DNA of 64,000 nucleotides, from the NCBI GenBank assembly GCA_052400665.1, contig JBQTGK010000002.1; one strand, 5' to 3'. The notes beneath the pieces are model-generated. The model had not been told where the DNA came from. It saw only the letters and a list, made by a program, of their open reading frames with translations, and ran no database searches. This document shows positions 56,504-64,000 of the stretch, in pieces (within the stretch, counting starts at the first letter, position 1; each line of letters begins with the position of its first letter). Position numbers and translations under genes: made by a program. The DNA is from JBQTGK01 sp052400665 (GTDB taxonomy: Bacteria > Bacteroidota > Bacteroidia > Bacteroidales > Marinifilaceae).

Positions 56504-58123
56504 ATGAAATTTACTTTTTCAATTTTAGCTCTTTTTTTCGTCTTGGCGAGTCATGCTCAAACAAGAGATACGCTTTATTTATGGCCAGACAAAGTGCCTG
56601 GCGAACTGAAAGCAAAGCATGCCGCTGTTGTGTCTGATAATTCGAGTGGCAATGTCATCCGTCTAGCTGAGGTTACCAATCCTTCTCTGGTGGTTTTTGA
56701 ACCTGAGAAACCGAATCATTCTGGTGTTGGAATAATTGTTTGTCCTGGTGGCGGATACAATATACTTGCCGTAGATAAAGAAGGATATGAAATAGCAGAA
56801 TGGCTCAACACGCTTGGATATACAGCTTTTGTGCTTCAATATCGAGTGCCAAAGAAACAGGAAGGTGCTTTGCAAGATATTCAAAGAGCGATTCGTATGG
56901 TTCGAACTAAGGCCTATGAGTATAATTTGTATCCCGAAAGAATAGGAACGATAGGCTTTTCTGCCGGAGCAAGTTTGTGTGCTCGTGCTTCTACTCTGTT
57001 TCAGTACGACTCTTATCCAAAAATAGATGCTGTGGATGAGCTTTCTTGTCGTCCGAATTTCTCCATGTTAATTTATCCCGCTTATCTAGATAAAGGGGAG
57101 AATAGAAGTTTGACACCAGAATTGACCATTAGCGAGTCTACGCCACCCTTTTTCCTTTTCGGAACAGCTGATGATAAATATGGAAATAGCTCTTTGGTAA
57201 TGACTTCCGCTTTGCGCGATAAGAAAATACCCGTAGAATTGCATGTTTTAGCAAAGGGTGGACATGGTTATGGACTGCGAAAAGGAAATGTAGCTGGGGA
57301 AACATGGCCTGCATTGGCTGAGAAATGGTTAAGTAAAATGGTAAAGAACAGGCGCTTCGAAAAGCATCAAAGAACAATGAATTTCCCGAAAGCGACAGTT
57401 TATCCGAAGAAAATGCCTAAAAAGAAAGACCTTTGGGTTTTTATGATGGCTGGACAGTCGAATATGGCTGGTCGTGGATTTGTTGAGCCTCAGGATACTC
57501 TTACTTCTGAAAGGATTCTAACGATTAACAAGAGCAACGAGATTATTTTGGCCAAAGAACCGCTGAATTTTTACGAACCCAAAATGAATGGTTTAGATTG
57601 TGGTGTTTCATTTGCGAAAGAGCTTCTTAAACAGGTGCCCGAGAACGTATCGATTCTTTTGGTTCCAACGGCTGTAGGCGGAAGTTCCATTAGCCAATGG
57701 TTAGGAGATTCCATTCATAGAAAAGTGCAATTACGCTCTAATTTTGAGGAGAAGATGAAGCTGGCAAAAAAATATGGAAAGGTAAAAGGAATTTTGTGGC
57801 ATCAAGGGGAAAGTGATGCCAATAAAAACTGCATTCCATACTATGAAAGAAGACTTACGAACCTAATGTCAAAATTTCGAAGTTTTGCAGGAAATAAATC
57901 TTTACCTGTATTTATAGGAGAATTGGGAAGTTATTCAAAAAGTAAAGCCAACTGGTTACTGATCAACGAACAGATCAAAAGCTATGTTTCCCAAGATAAG
58001 AATACAGAATTAATTCAAACATTCGATCTAATTAATCGAGGAGATAGTTTGCATTTCGATTCTCAAAGTCAGAGAATAATGGGAGAACGATTTGCAGATA
58101 AATATATTCAGAGTATAAAATAA
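56504..58123 (+). CDS. Two-domain esterase: alpha/beta hydrolase fused to SASA esterase
   Basis: The 539-residue secreted protein (signal ending SHA-QT) has two catalytic domains. Residues about 25-285 are an alpha/beta hydrolase of the acetylxylan/feruloyl esterase type: IIVCPGGGYNILAVDKEG (oxyanion), GFSAG at 151-155 (Ser153), FGTADDKYGNSS (Asp) and GGHGYG (His254). Residues about 305-535 are a SASA domain: MMAGQSNMAGRG (Ser319), ILWHQGESDAN and DSLHFDS. One polypeptide may thus remove two kinds of ester from the same glycan. A 63-bp piece of this gene is copied at 55069. Confidence 0.85.
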   Translation: MKFTFSILALFFVLASHAQTRDTLYLWPDKVPGELKAKHAAVVSDNSSGNVIRLAEVTNPSLVVFEPEKPNHSGVGIIVCPGGGYNILAVDKEGYEIAEWLNTLGYTAFVLQYRVPKKQEGALQDIQRAIRMVRTKAYEYNLYPERIGTIGFSAGASLCARASTLFQYDSYPKIDAVDELSCRPNFSMLIYPAYLDKGENRSLTPELTISESTPPFFLFGTADDKYGNSSLVMTSALRDKKIPVELHVLAKGGHGYGLRKGNVAGETWPALAEKWLSKMVKNRRFEKHQRTMNFPKATVYPKKMPKKKDLWVFMMAGQSNMAGRGFVEPQDTLTSERILTINKSNEIILAKEPLNFYEPKMNGLDCGVSFAKELLKQVPENVSILLVPTAVGGSSISQWLGDSIHRKVQLRSNFEEKMKLAKKYGKVKGILWHQGESDANKNCIPYYERRLTNLMSKFRSFAGNKSLPVFIGELGSYSKSKANWLLINEQIKSYVSQDKNTELIQTFDLINRGDSLHFDSQSQRIMGERFADKYIQSIK

Positions 58124-58229
58124 TTGGATTTCATGGAAGTAGGTTTTTTGGACTCATTAAAATGCCCTTTTCTCGTTCACTTTGATTTCTTATTCCGCAT
58201 AGATGAATTAATGCATAGTGATTGATTTA

Positions 58230-58284
58230 TCCATATCTGTGATTGATTTGTTCATTTATTTGGAGGTCTTATTTTGTAATTTCA
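58230..58284 (+). promoter_or_regulatory. Promoter of the PI-PLC/GH115 operon with paired half-sites
   Basis: TCCATATCTGTGA (58230) and TTCAT (58251) lie 21 bp apart. A near-consensus -7 box TAATTTCA (58277-58284) starts 26 bp after the second half-site. Half-sites and -7 box are weaker than at the other copies, but the spacing is identical. The start codon is 29 bp downstream. Confidence 0.6.
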
Positions 58285-58313
58285 CAGCTTAAGTAATAAG
58301 CAAGAAATTAAGA

Positions 58314-59372
58314 ATGAAGAAACTGATATTAGTACCACTAATTATTGTATTGATAGCATCCGCATGTAGAAAAAACGAGGTGCGTTTGAACGATATTCAA
58401 GTAATTGGAAGCCATAATTCCTATAAAATTGCTATAGAAAAGCCGCTTTGGAACTACCTTGCTAAAGTAGATTCGGCAAAAGCAATGTCCTTACAATACG
58501 GTCATATTTCAATTAAAAAACAGTTGGAATTAGGCTTGCGAAATGTAGAATTGGATGTGTTTAACGATCCTCAAGGAGGTCATTTTTCAAATCCTAAAGG
58601 ATTAGAGCTGATTAGAGAATCAGGGGTTGAACCTAAAGAATATGATAGCGAACAAAAACTAGCCGAACCTGGCTTAAAAATGTTTCACATTCAAGATATA
58701 GATTTTCGAAGTCATCATCTTTTGTTTAAAGATTGTTTGAAGATGATGAAAAAATGGTCAGATGAAAATCCAGATCATACGCCGATTTTTGTTCTGATGA
58801 ACACCAAGGATCAAAAAGTGAAAGGTACAAGAGATCCTCTTCCTTTTACCAAAGAAGCTTTAGATAGTTTAGATAAGGAGATTAATTCTGTTTTTTCTAA
58901 TGATGATTTAATTACTCCGGATTTAGTTCGTGGTGATTTTGAAAGTTTAGAAGAGGCTGTTTTAACAAATGGATGGCCAAAATTGGATGAGGTAAATGGA
59001 CGGTTTATTTTTGTGCTAGACGAAAAAGAAGAGAAAATAAATCATTATTTGGAGGGACATCCAAGCTTAAAGGGAAGAGTTTTATTTGTGAATAGTCCTG
59101 AAGGAAATCCAGAAGCCGCTTTTAGAATCATCAATAATCCGATTAGAGATTTTGATTACATAAAAAGTTTGGTTGAGAAGGGCTATTTGGTAAGAACACG
59201 TGCCGATGCAGGAACTAAGGAGTCTAGAACTCTCGATTATACAAGGTTTGAAAAAGCAAAAGAATCGGGAGCTCAGGTAATTTCAACAGATTATTACATT
59301 CCAACAAAGCTATATAAATCGCCGTTTAGAGTGGCTTTTGAGAATAGTACATACGAAAGAATTAAAAAATAA
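58314..59372 (+). CDS. PI-PLC-like (Ca2+-dependent) phosphodiesterase lipoprotein
   Basis: The 352-residue lipoprotein (IASAC, Cys18) shows the TIM-barrel phosphatidylinositol-phospholipase-C pattern: IQVIGSHNSYK with catalytic His34, LELGLRNVELDVFND (metal ligands), MFHIQDIDFRSH with second His125, then ENPDHTPIFVLMNTKD and late GAQVISTDYYIP. This most resembles the Ca2+-dependent PI-PLC-like family found in environmental bacteria. In a glycan locus it may cleave a phosphodiester decoration or glycolipid anchor instead of membrane phosphoinositide. It is the first gene of an operon with GH115 (6-bp gap) and a phosphoesterase. Confidence 0.78.
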   Translation: MKKLILVPLIIVLIASACRKNEVRLNDIQVIGSHNSYKIAIEKPLWNYLAKVDSAKAMSLQYGHISIKKQLELGLRNVELDVFNDPQGGHFSNPKGLELIRESGVEPKEYDSEQKLAEPGLKMFHIQDIDFRSHHLLFKDCLKMMKKWSDENPDHTPIFVLMNTKDQKVKGTRDPLPFTKEALDSLDKEINSVFSNDDLITPDLVRGDFESLEEAVLTNGWPKLDEVNGRFIFVLDEKEEKINHYLEGHPSLKGRVLFVNSPEGNPEAAFRIINNPIRDFDYIKSLVEKGYLVRTRADAGTKESRTLDYTRFEKAKESGAQVISTDYYIPTKLYKSPFRVAFENSTYERIKK

Positions 59373-59378
59373 GGCATC

Positions 59379-62342
59379 ATGTTTAGATATAAATTAAAGG
59401 TTTTAGCTTCTGTATTATTGCTTTCTATGCTCGCAACAATTGTACGAGCACAGAGGAATGAATTTTCAATAGCTTCCGGAGATCAAATTGTAGGAATTAC
59501 TGTGGCTAAAAAGGAAGCAAAAGTGGTTAAAATAGCCGCTGATATTTTAGCTAGTGATATATTTAAAGTCAGTGGAAAACAGATTCAGGTTTCTACGGCT
59601 ATTAATAAAATGGGAATCATTGCTGGAACCATCGGTAAAAGCAAATTGATTGATCAACTAATTTCGAAACAGAAAATTGATGTTGCTAAGGTAAAAGGTA
59701 AATGGGAAACTTACTCTATCCAAATAGTTGAAAATCCTGTAAAAGGAGTTGAAAAAGCTTTGATTGTGGTGGGTAGTGACCGACGAGCAACTGCCTTTGG
59801 CCTATTGGAAATTTCTAGAATGATTGGTGTATCGCCTTGGGAATGGTGGGCAGATGTTACGCCTGATAAAAAAACGGACTTGACTATTTCTGTGGAGGAT
59901 AAAATATATGGTTCTCCATCGGTAAAATATCGAGGACTATTTTTGAATGATGAGGATTGGGGATTGCAACGATGGGCGGCTTTGAATTATGAGCCTGAAA
60001 CTGGAGATATTGGACCTAAAACCTATGCCAAAGTATTTGAGTTGTTGCTTCGTTTAAGAGCTAACACCATTTGGCCTGCGATGCATTCTTGCACCAAGCC
60101 TTTCTATTCATATCCTAAAAATAAGCAAGTGGCAAACGATTATGCCATTGTTGTGGGTACATCGCATTGCGAACCAATGCTTTGTAATATAAATGCCGAA
60201 TGGGATAGTAATACAATGGGCGAATGGCGCTACGATAATAATTCAGAAACCATTAAAACATTATTCCAAAAAAGATCAAAGGAGACTGCCAATTACGAAG
60301 GTATTTATACAATGGGAATGCGTGGAAAACATGATTCTCCAATGATTGTGGGTGAAGATAATACTGATTCTCAAGTAAAATTGCTAGAGAATGTGATTAC
60401 AGATCAGCGAAATATCATAGAGAAGGAAACGGGTAAAAAAGCTGCAACGCTTCCGCAAATTTTCATTCCTTACAAAGAAGTGTTGACTTGTTATCAGAAT
60501 GGAATGGAAGTGCCTGAAGATATTAGTCTAGTCTGGACCGATGATAATTATGGATATATCCGCCAGCTGAGTAATTCTGAAGAGCAAAAGCGTTCGGGTG
60601 GAGCTGGGGTTTATTACCATACATCTTATTGGGGACGTCCTCATGATTATTTGTGGTTGAATTCTACCAATCCGGTTTTAATGTGGGAAGAAATGAGTAA
60701 AGCTTACGAATTCCAATCACGTGATTTATGGATTCTGAATTGTGGCGATATTAAACCACATGAATATAATATTGAGCTGTTTTTAGATATGGCTTGGGAC
60801 ATGAGCTCTTTTGACAAGAGTAAAGGAGTGAAAAATCACATGCAAAATTGGGCTGGGCGAGAGTTTGGAGAGCAAAATGCAAATTCAGTTACCGAATTGA
60901 TGTATGAATACAATCGATTGGCTTTTCAGCGTCGTCCTGAATTTATGGATTGGAGTCGAGTTGAACCTGTTACAAAATCAGGAGAAACAGAATTGAATCA
61001 AATTCATTACGGAGATGAAGTTTCAACAAGAATTCAAGATTATCAGAAACTTATTGATGCTACTGAAGATTTGAAAACTAATATTGCTGACAATAGAAAA
61101 GATGCCTTTTTCGAGTTGGTTTATTATCCTGTATTAGGAGCAGCAAATATGAATCATAAATGGTTATATGCCTATAAAAATAAGTTTGCGGCACAACAAG
61201 GTCGAAAAAGTGCTGAGTATTTTGGGCAGAAATCCATGGAAGCTTATCAACAGATAAAGAAAGAAACACAGTACTTTAATAACAAGTTGCAAAACGGGAA
61301 ATGGAATCATATCATGAGTATGTCGCCACGTTTTTTGCCAGTTTTTTCTACTCCTACAATTACAACTTCTGTTGGTGGTCATAAGCCTCAATTAGGTTTG
61401 GCATTGGAGAGTTACGAAATGGAAGTGAATCATGATGTGATTAATTCTTATGCCGATGTGCTACCTGTATTTAATGCCTACCTTAATAGTCGTTATTTTG
61501 TAGATGTATTTTTAAAAGGAGAAGGTGAAATTGATTGGAAAGCAGAACCTAAGGCTGATTGGATTCATATTTCGAATGCTAAAGGTACTTTGAATAGTAA
61601 GAATCAGGAACAACGTATTTGGGTGAGTATCGATTGGGATAAAGTGCCTGTAGGAGCAAATAAAAAAGAAGCGCCTTTAGGACACGATTATCAGCTTATA
61701 CCGCCAAGTTACAAGGTGAATTCAGCTATCGATTTTGTTTCTGGTGATTCTACTATTAGCATAGGAATTTCTGTTTTTAACCCAAAATATAAGGCGTTAG
61801 AGAACTACAAAGGTTTTGTTGAAGATAAAGGCTTTGTTTCAATTAATGCAGAAAATTATTCAAGCACAAAATCAGGAAAGCAAGCTAGCTGGGAAACTTT
61901 CGACGGTGTGGGCTATACAAGTAAAGTGGTAACAGCTTTGCCTCGTTCTGCTGATTCTCAAACTACGATTCAATCAATTGTAAATAACAGTCCTGTTTTG
62001 GAGTATGATTTTTATACCTTTAATTTTGGTGAAGTAAATGTGTTTTTACAAGCAGTACCTACACATGCAGTTAATAATGAAAGAGGTGTACGTTGTGCTG
62101 TTTCTATAGATAATGCTGATCCTGTAATCGTCGATTTTCAAACCTTTGGAAGAAGCGATGAGTGGATGGAAAATGTATTGAAAAATACCTCGGTTCAGTC
62201 GGCACAACAAATTGTGAATAAAGCAGGAAAACATAAGCTTAAAATATGGATGGTTGATCCAGGAGTGATGATCGATCAGATTTTAATTGATTTGGGTGGA
62301 TGGAAGAAGAGTTATTCATTTCCTGCAGAATCAAAATTGTAA
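59379..62342 (+). CDS. GH115 alpha-glucuronidase
   Basis: The 987-residue secreted enzyme (signal ending VRA-QR) follows the GH115 layout: N-terminal alpha/beta domain ending GSDRRATAFGLLEIS and SPWEWWADV (129-160), then the barrel with GLFLNDEDWGLQRWA, RANTIWPAMHSCTKPFY, VVGTSHCEPML, VWTDDNYGYIRQLS and YYHTSYWGRPHDYLWL. A helical domain and a C-terminal beta-sandwich (VSINAENYSSTKSG onward) complete it. GH115 removes alpha-1,2-linked (4-O-methyl)glucuronic acid from side or internal xylose in native polymers. It lies 6 bp after the PI-PLC-like gene and 23 bp before the phosphoesterase. Confidence 0.93.
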   Translation: MFRYKLKVLASVLLLSMLATIVRAQRNEFSIASGDQIVGITVAKKEAKVVKIAADILASDIFKVSGKQIQVSTAINKMGIIAGTIGKSKLIDQLISKQKIDVAKVKGKWETYSIQIVENPVKGVEKALIVVGSDRRATAFGLLEISRMIGVSPWEWWADVTPDKKTDLTISVEDKIYGSPSVKYRGLFLNDEDWGLQRWAALNYEPETGDIGPKTYAKVFELLLRLRANTIWPAMHSCTKPFYSYPKNKQVANDYAIVVGTSHCEPMLCNINAEWDSNTMGEWRYDNNSETIKTLFQKRSKETANYEGIYTMGMRGKHDSPMIVGEDNTDSQVKLLENVITDQRNIIEKETGKKAATLPQIFIPYKEVLTCYQNGMEVPEDISLVWTDDNYGYIRQLSNSEEQKRSGGAGVYYHTSYWGRPHDYLWLNSTNPVLMWEEMSKAYEFQSRDLWILNCGDIKPHEYNIELFLDMAWDMSSFDKSKGVKNHMQNWAGREFGEQNANSVTELMYEYNRLAFQRRPEFMDWSRVEPVTKSGETELNQIHYGDEVSTRIQDYQKLIDATEDLKTNIADNRKDAFFELVYYPVLGAANMNHKWLYAYKNKFAAQQGRKSAEYFGQKSMEAYQQIKKETQYFNNKLQNGKWNHIMSMSPRFLPVFSTPTITTSVGGHKPQLGLALESYEMEVNHDVINSYADVLPVFNAYLNSRYFVDVFLKGEGEIDWKAEPKADWIHISNAKGTLNSKNQEQRIWVSIDWDKVPVGANKKEAPLGHDYQLIPPSYKVNSAIDFVSGDSTISIGISVFNPKYKALENYKGFVEDKGFVSINAENYSSTKSGKQASWETFDGVGYTSKVVTALPRSADSQTTIQSIVNNSPVLEYDFYTFNFGEVNVFLQAVPTHAVNNERGVRCAVSIDNADPVIVDFQTFGRSDEWMENVLKNTSVQSAQQIVNKAGKHKLKIWMVDPGVMIDQILIDLGGWKKSYSFPAESKL

Positions 62343-62365
62343 AAGTTGAGAGATAAAAATTCGTA

Positions 62366-64000
62366 ATGATGAGAAGAATTTTAAAATCAGTAGTAATTCT
62401 ATTAGTTGTATTTACAGCTTTTTCATGTAAACAAGATCAAAGTCAAGAAAAGGGCAATTTTCAGATTGCTTTTATGGCCGATGTTCATTTGAGTGATGTT
62501 TATGGCGAATTCCAGGACTCCGATTACAAAGGCGTACTGAATTCAGAAAATGGGAAATATGCCAACCCAAGAACTATGAAAGCACAGTTGCATTCTACTC
62601 GAATTTATAATGAAAATTATTTTGCATTTTTAGCAGCTTTAGATGATGTTGCTAACAGAGGAATAAAATATGTGGTTTTGCCTGGTGATTTTAGTGATGA
62701 CGGTCAGCCTATAAATATTAGGGGTTTACAACGAATTCTAAATGAATATGCTGAAAAATACGACATCAAATTCTTGGCTACAACAGGAAATCACGACCCT
62801 GTTCGTCCTTTTTTAATGGATGCAGGGAAAAAAGATTTTTTAGGGAAAGATGGGAAACCTCAGGTAATTATGAGCGCCGAAGGAATGTATGTTCCAAAAT
62901 CGACTGACGAAAACCCTGTGGTTATTACTAAGGATATAGCCAAAATGGGTTACGAACAAATCATTACGACCTTAGGTCAGTTTGGTTTTTTCCCTCAGCA
63001 AGAAGATTTGTATTGGGAAACTCCTTTTTCAAGCTATCAATACAACGATTATAGCTTTGCTAAAGCGACTGAGGACTCTAATTTGGAACATAGAAATTAT
63101 ACGATTCCTCCCTATAATACGACTATGCCTGATGTTAGTTATTTGGTAGAGCCTGTGAAAGATATTTGGTTTTTAGCCATTGATGCAAATGTTTATTTGC
63201 CTAAAGAAAGTGCTGAGAATAATCCTTTAAAACCCGCTAATTATGCAGGTTCTAGTATTGGTTATTCCAATGTTCTAACGCATAAAAAACATTTAATTTC
63301 TTGGGTTAAAAAAGTTACTGCAGAAGCAGAGAAACGAGGTAAGACTTTAATTGTTTTCAGTCATTATCCGATGATTGATTTTAACGATGATGCTTCAGAT
63401 CATATTAAAAATTTGATGGGCGAGGGTAAAATGCAATTGCACCGAGTTCCTGCCGAAAGTGTAGCTAAAACTTTTGCCAATGCAGGAATCAAATTGCATT
63501 TTGGTGGACACATGCACATTAACGATACAGGAATCAGGAAGTTTGACAATGGGGATTTTTTGGTTAATGTTCAGATTCCTTCGCTTGCAGCTTACATTCC
63601 TGCTTACAAAATTCTAAAAGTGAAAAGTAAAACCTTGATGGAGATCGAAACAGTTGTGATTGATTCGGTTCCTCGTTTTAAAGAGCTTTTTCCACTTTAT
63701 GAGCAAGAACATGCTTATTTGGAAAAAATTGGTGCGCAGAATATTTGGAATAAGGATATTTTAGATGCCAAAACTTACCATGAATTTACCAATTGGCATT
63801 TGAAAGAACTGGTTCGATTACGATTTTTGAAAAAGGATTGGCCTGTAGAATTTAGAGACTTCTTATTGAAAGCTACTGGAAACGAATTATTGAATGTAGC
63901 TGGTGTAAAGGTAGCAGATTCGGCGTCGTTTGATAACTGGACAGGTTTCGATATGATCTTTGATTTCTATCGCCTTAGAAGCGCTGATAAATTAGCTATA
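62366..64000 (+). CDS. Calcineurin-type metallophosphoesterase lipoprotein (partial, runs off the window)
   Basis: The frame is open for 545 codons from ATG 62366 to the window end, so the C-terminus is missing. A lipoprotein signal (AFSC, Cys21) is followed by the five metallophosphoesterase blocks: MADVHLSD (Asp39, His41), VLPGDFSDDG, TGNHDPV, SHYPMID and FGGHMHIND. It hydrolyses phosphate mono- or diesters in the periplasm or at the outer surface. Being in one operon with the PI-PLC-like protein suggests consecutive removal of a phosphodiester-linked group. ATG at 62369 is an equal alternative start. Confidence 0.85.
   Translation, partial: MMRRILKSVVILLVVFTAFSCKQDQSQEKGNFQIAFMADVHLSDVYGEFQDSDYKGVLNSENGKYANPRTMKAQLHSTRIYNENYFAFLAALDDVANRGIKYVVLPGDFSDDGQPINIRGLQRILNEYAEKYDIKFLATTGNHDPVRPFLMDAGKKDFLGKDGKPQVIMSAEGMYVPKSTDENPVVITKDIAKMGYEQIITTLGQFGFFPQQEDLYWETPFSSYQYNDYSFAKATEDSNLEHRNYTIPPYNTTMPDVSYLVEPVKDIWFLAIDANVYLPKESAENNPLKPANYAGSSIGYSNVLTHKKHLISWVKKVTAEAEKRGKTLIVFSHYPMIDFNDDASDHIKNLMGEGKMQLHRVPAESVAKTFANAGIKLHFGGHMHINDTGIRKFDNGDFLVNVQIPSLAAYIPAYKILKVKSKTLMEIETVVIDSVPRFKELFPLYEQEHAYLEKIGAQNIWNKDILDAKTYHEFTNWHLKELVRLRFLKKDWPVEFRDFLLKATGNELLNVAGVKVADSASFDNWTGFDMIFDFYRLRSADKLAI

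Noticed and set aside
1..64000. CRISPR arrays, tRNA, rRNA, complete insertion sequences or prophage genes
   Set aside because: No regular direct-repeat array, tRNA-like cloverleaf with CCA-type end, rRNA segment, transposase or phage structural gene was seen on either strand.

Overview
The window comes from an AT-rich Bacteroidota chromosome, most likely a marine or anaerobic-sediment member of the Marinilabiliales/Bacteroidales group. Three things point there: a SusC/SusD pair, Bacteroidota-type promoters (a -7 box TANNTTTG, with no obvious Shine-Dalgarno sites), and dense secreted or lipoprotein carbohydrate-active enzymes. All but one of the convincing genes lie on the + strand. The exact genus cannot be read from the window.

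Layout. (1) 1-1.7 kb is accessory DNA: the 3' end of an unknown gene, a 128-bp imperfect palindrome resembling an integron attC site, a DUF726-like alpha/beta hydrolase, and a small hypothetical gene between two terminators. (2) 1.8-15.9 kb is a first degradative block: a secreted beta-helix protein, a GH43/GH117-like propeller, a GH141-like beta-helix enzyme carrying a C-terminal PDZ domain, an S1 sulfatase, a GH3, a CE1-like esterase, a heparinase II/III-like lyase and a GH88 unsaturated uronyl hydrolase. (3) 16.1-20.2 kb holds a nucleoside-hydrolase-like protein, a scrambled SGNH pseudogene, an intact SGNH esterase, a ROK kinase and an MFS sugar transporter. (4) 20.3-28.6 kb is an AraC-type regulator divergent from a complete L-fucose route: isomerase, kinase, mutarotase, proton symporter, an aldolase that looks like RhaD rather than FucA, and lactaldehyde reductase. 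(5) 29.3-34.1 kb is the SusC/SusD outer-membrane uptake pair. (6) 34.3-55.4 kb is a second degradative block: two further GH3 paralogues, a second heparinase-like lyase, an unassigned GH115-like protein, GH92, GH29, a PA14-containing GH3, GH78, GH43 and a mosaic gene scar. (7) 55.5-64 kb holds two SASA-type esterases, one fused to an alpha/beta hydrolase, then an operon of a PI-PLC-like lipoprotein, a GH115 alpha-glucuronidase and a calcineurin-type phosphoesterase cut by the window end.

Taken together this reads as a polysaccharide utilization locus for a complex, sulfated, acylated heteroglycan. Fucose (GH29, GH141, fuc operon), uronic acid (two lyases, GH88, GH115), mannose (GH92), rhamnose (GH78) and beta-linked xylose or glucose (four GH3) are all addressed. 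Fucose-containing sulfated polysaccharides of brown algae or diatoms fit best, but the substrate is inferred.

The most notable new observation is a shared promoter module. Two direct TCCAT-type half-sites lie exactly 21 bp apart, and the second starts exactly 26 bp before the -7 box. It sits in front of susC, one GH3, the unassigned GH115-like gene and the PI-PLC/GH115 operon, with a degenerate version before the first lyase. The geometry resembles activation by an AraC-type DNA-binding domain, such as a hybrid two-component sensor or the AraC protein encoded here, and it defines a candidate regulon inside the locus.
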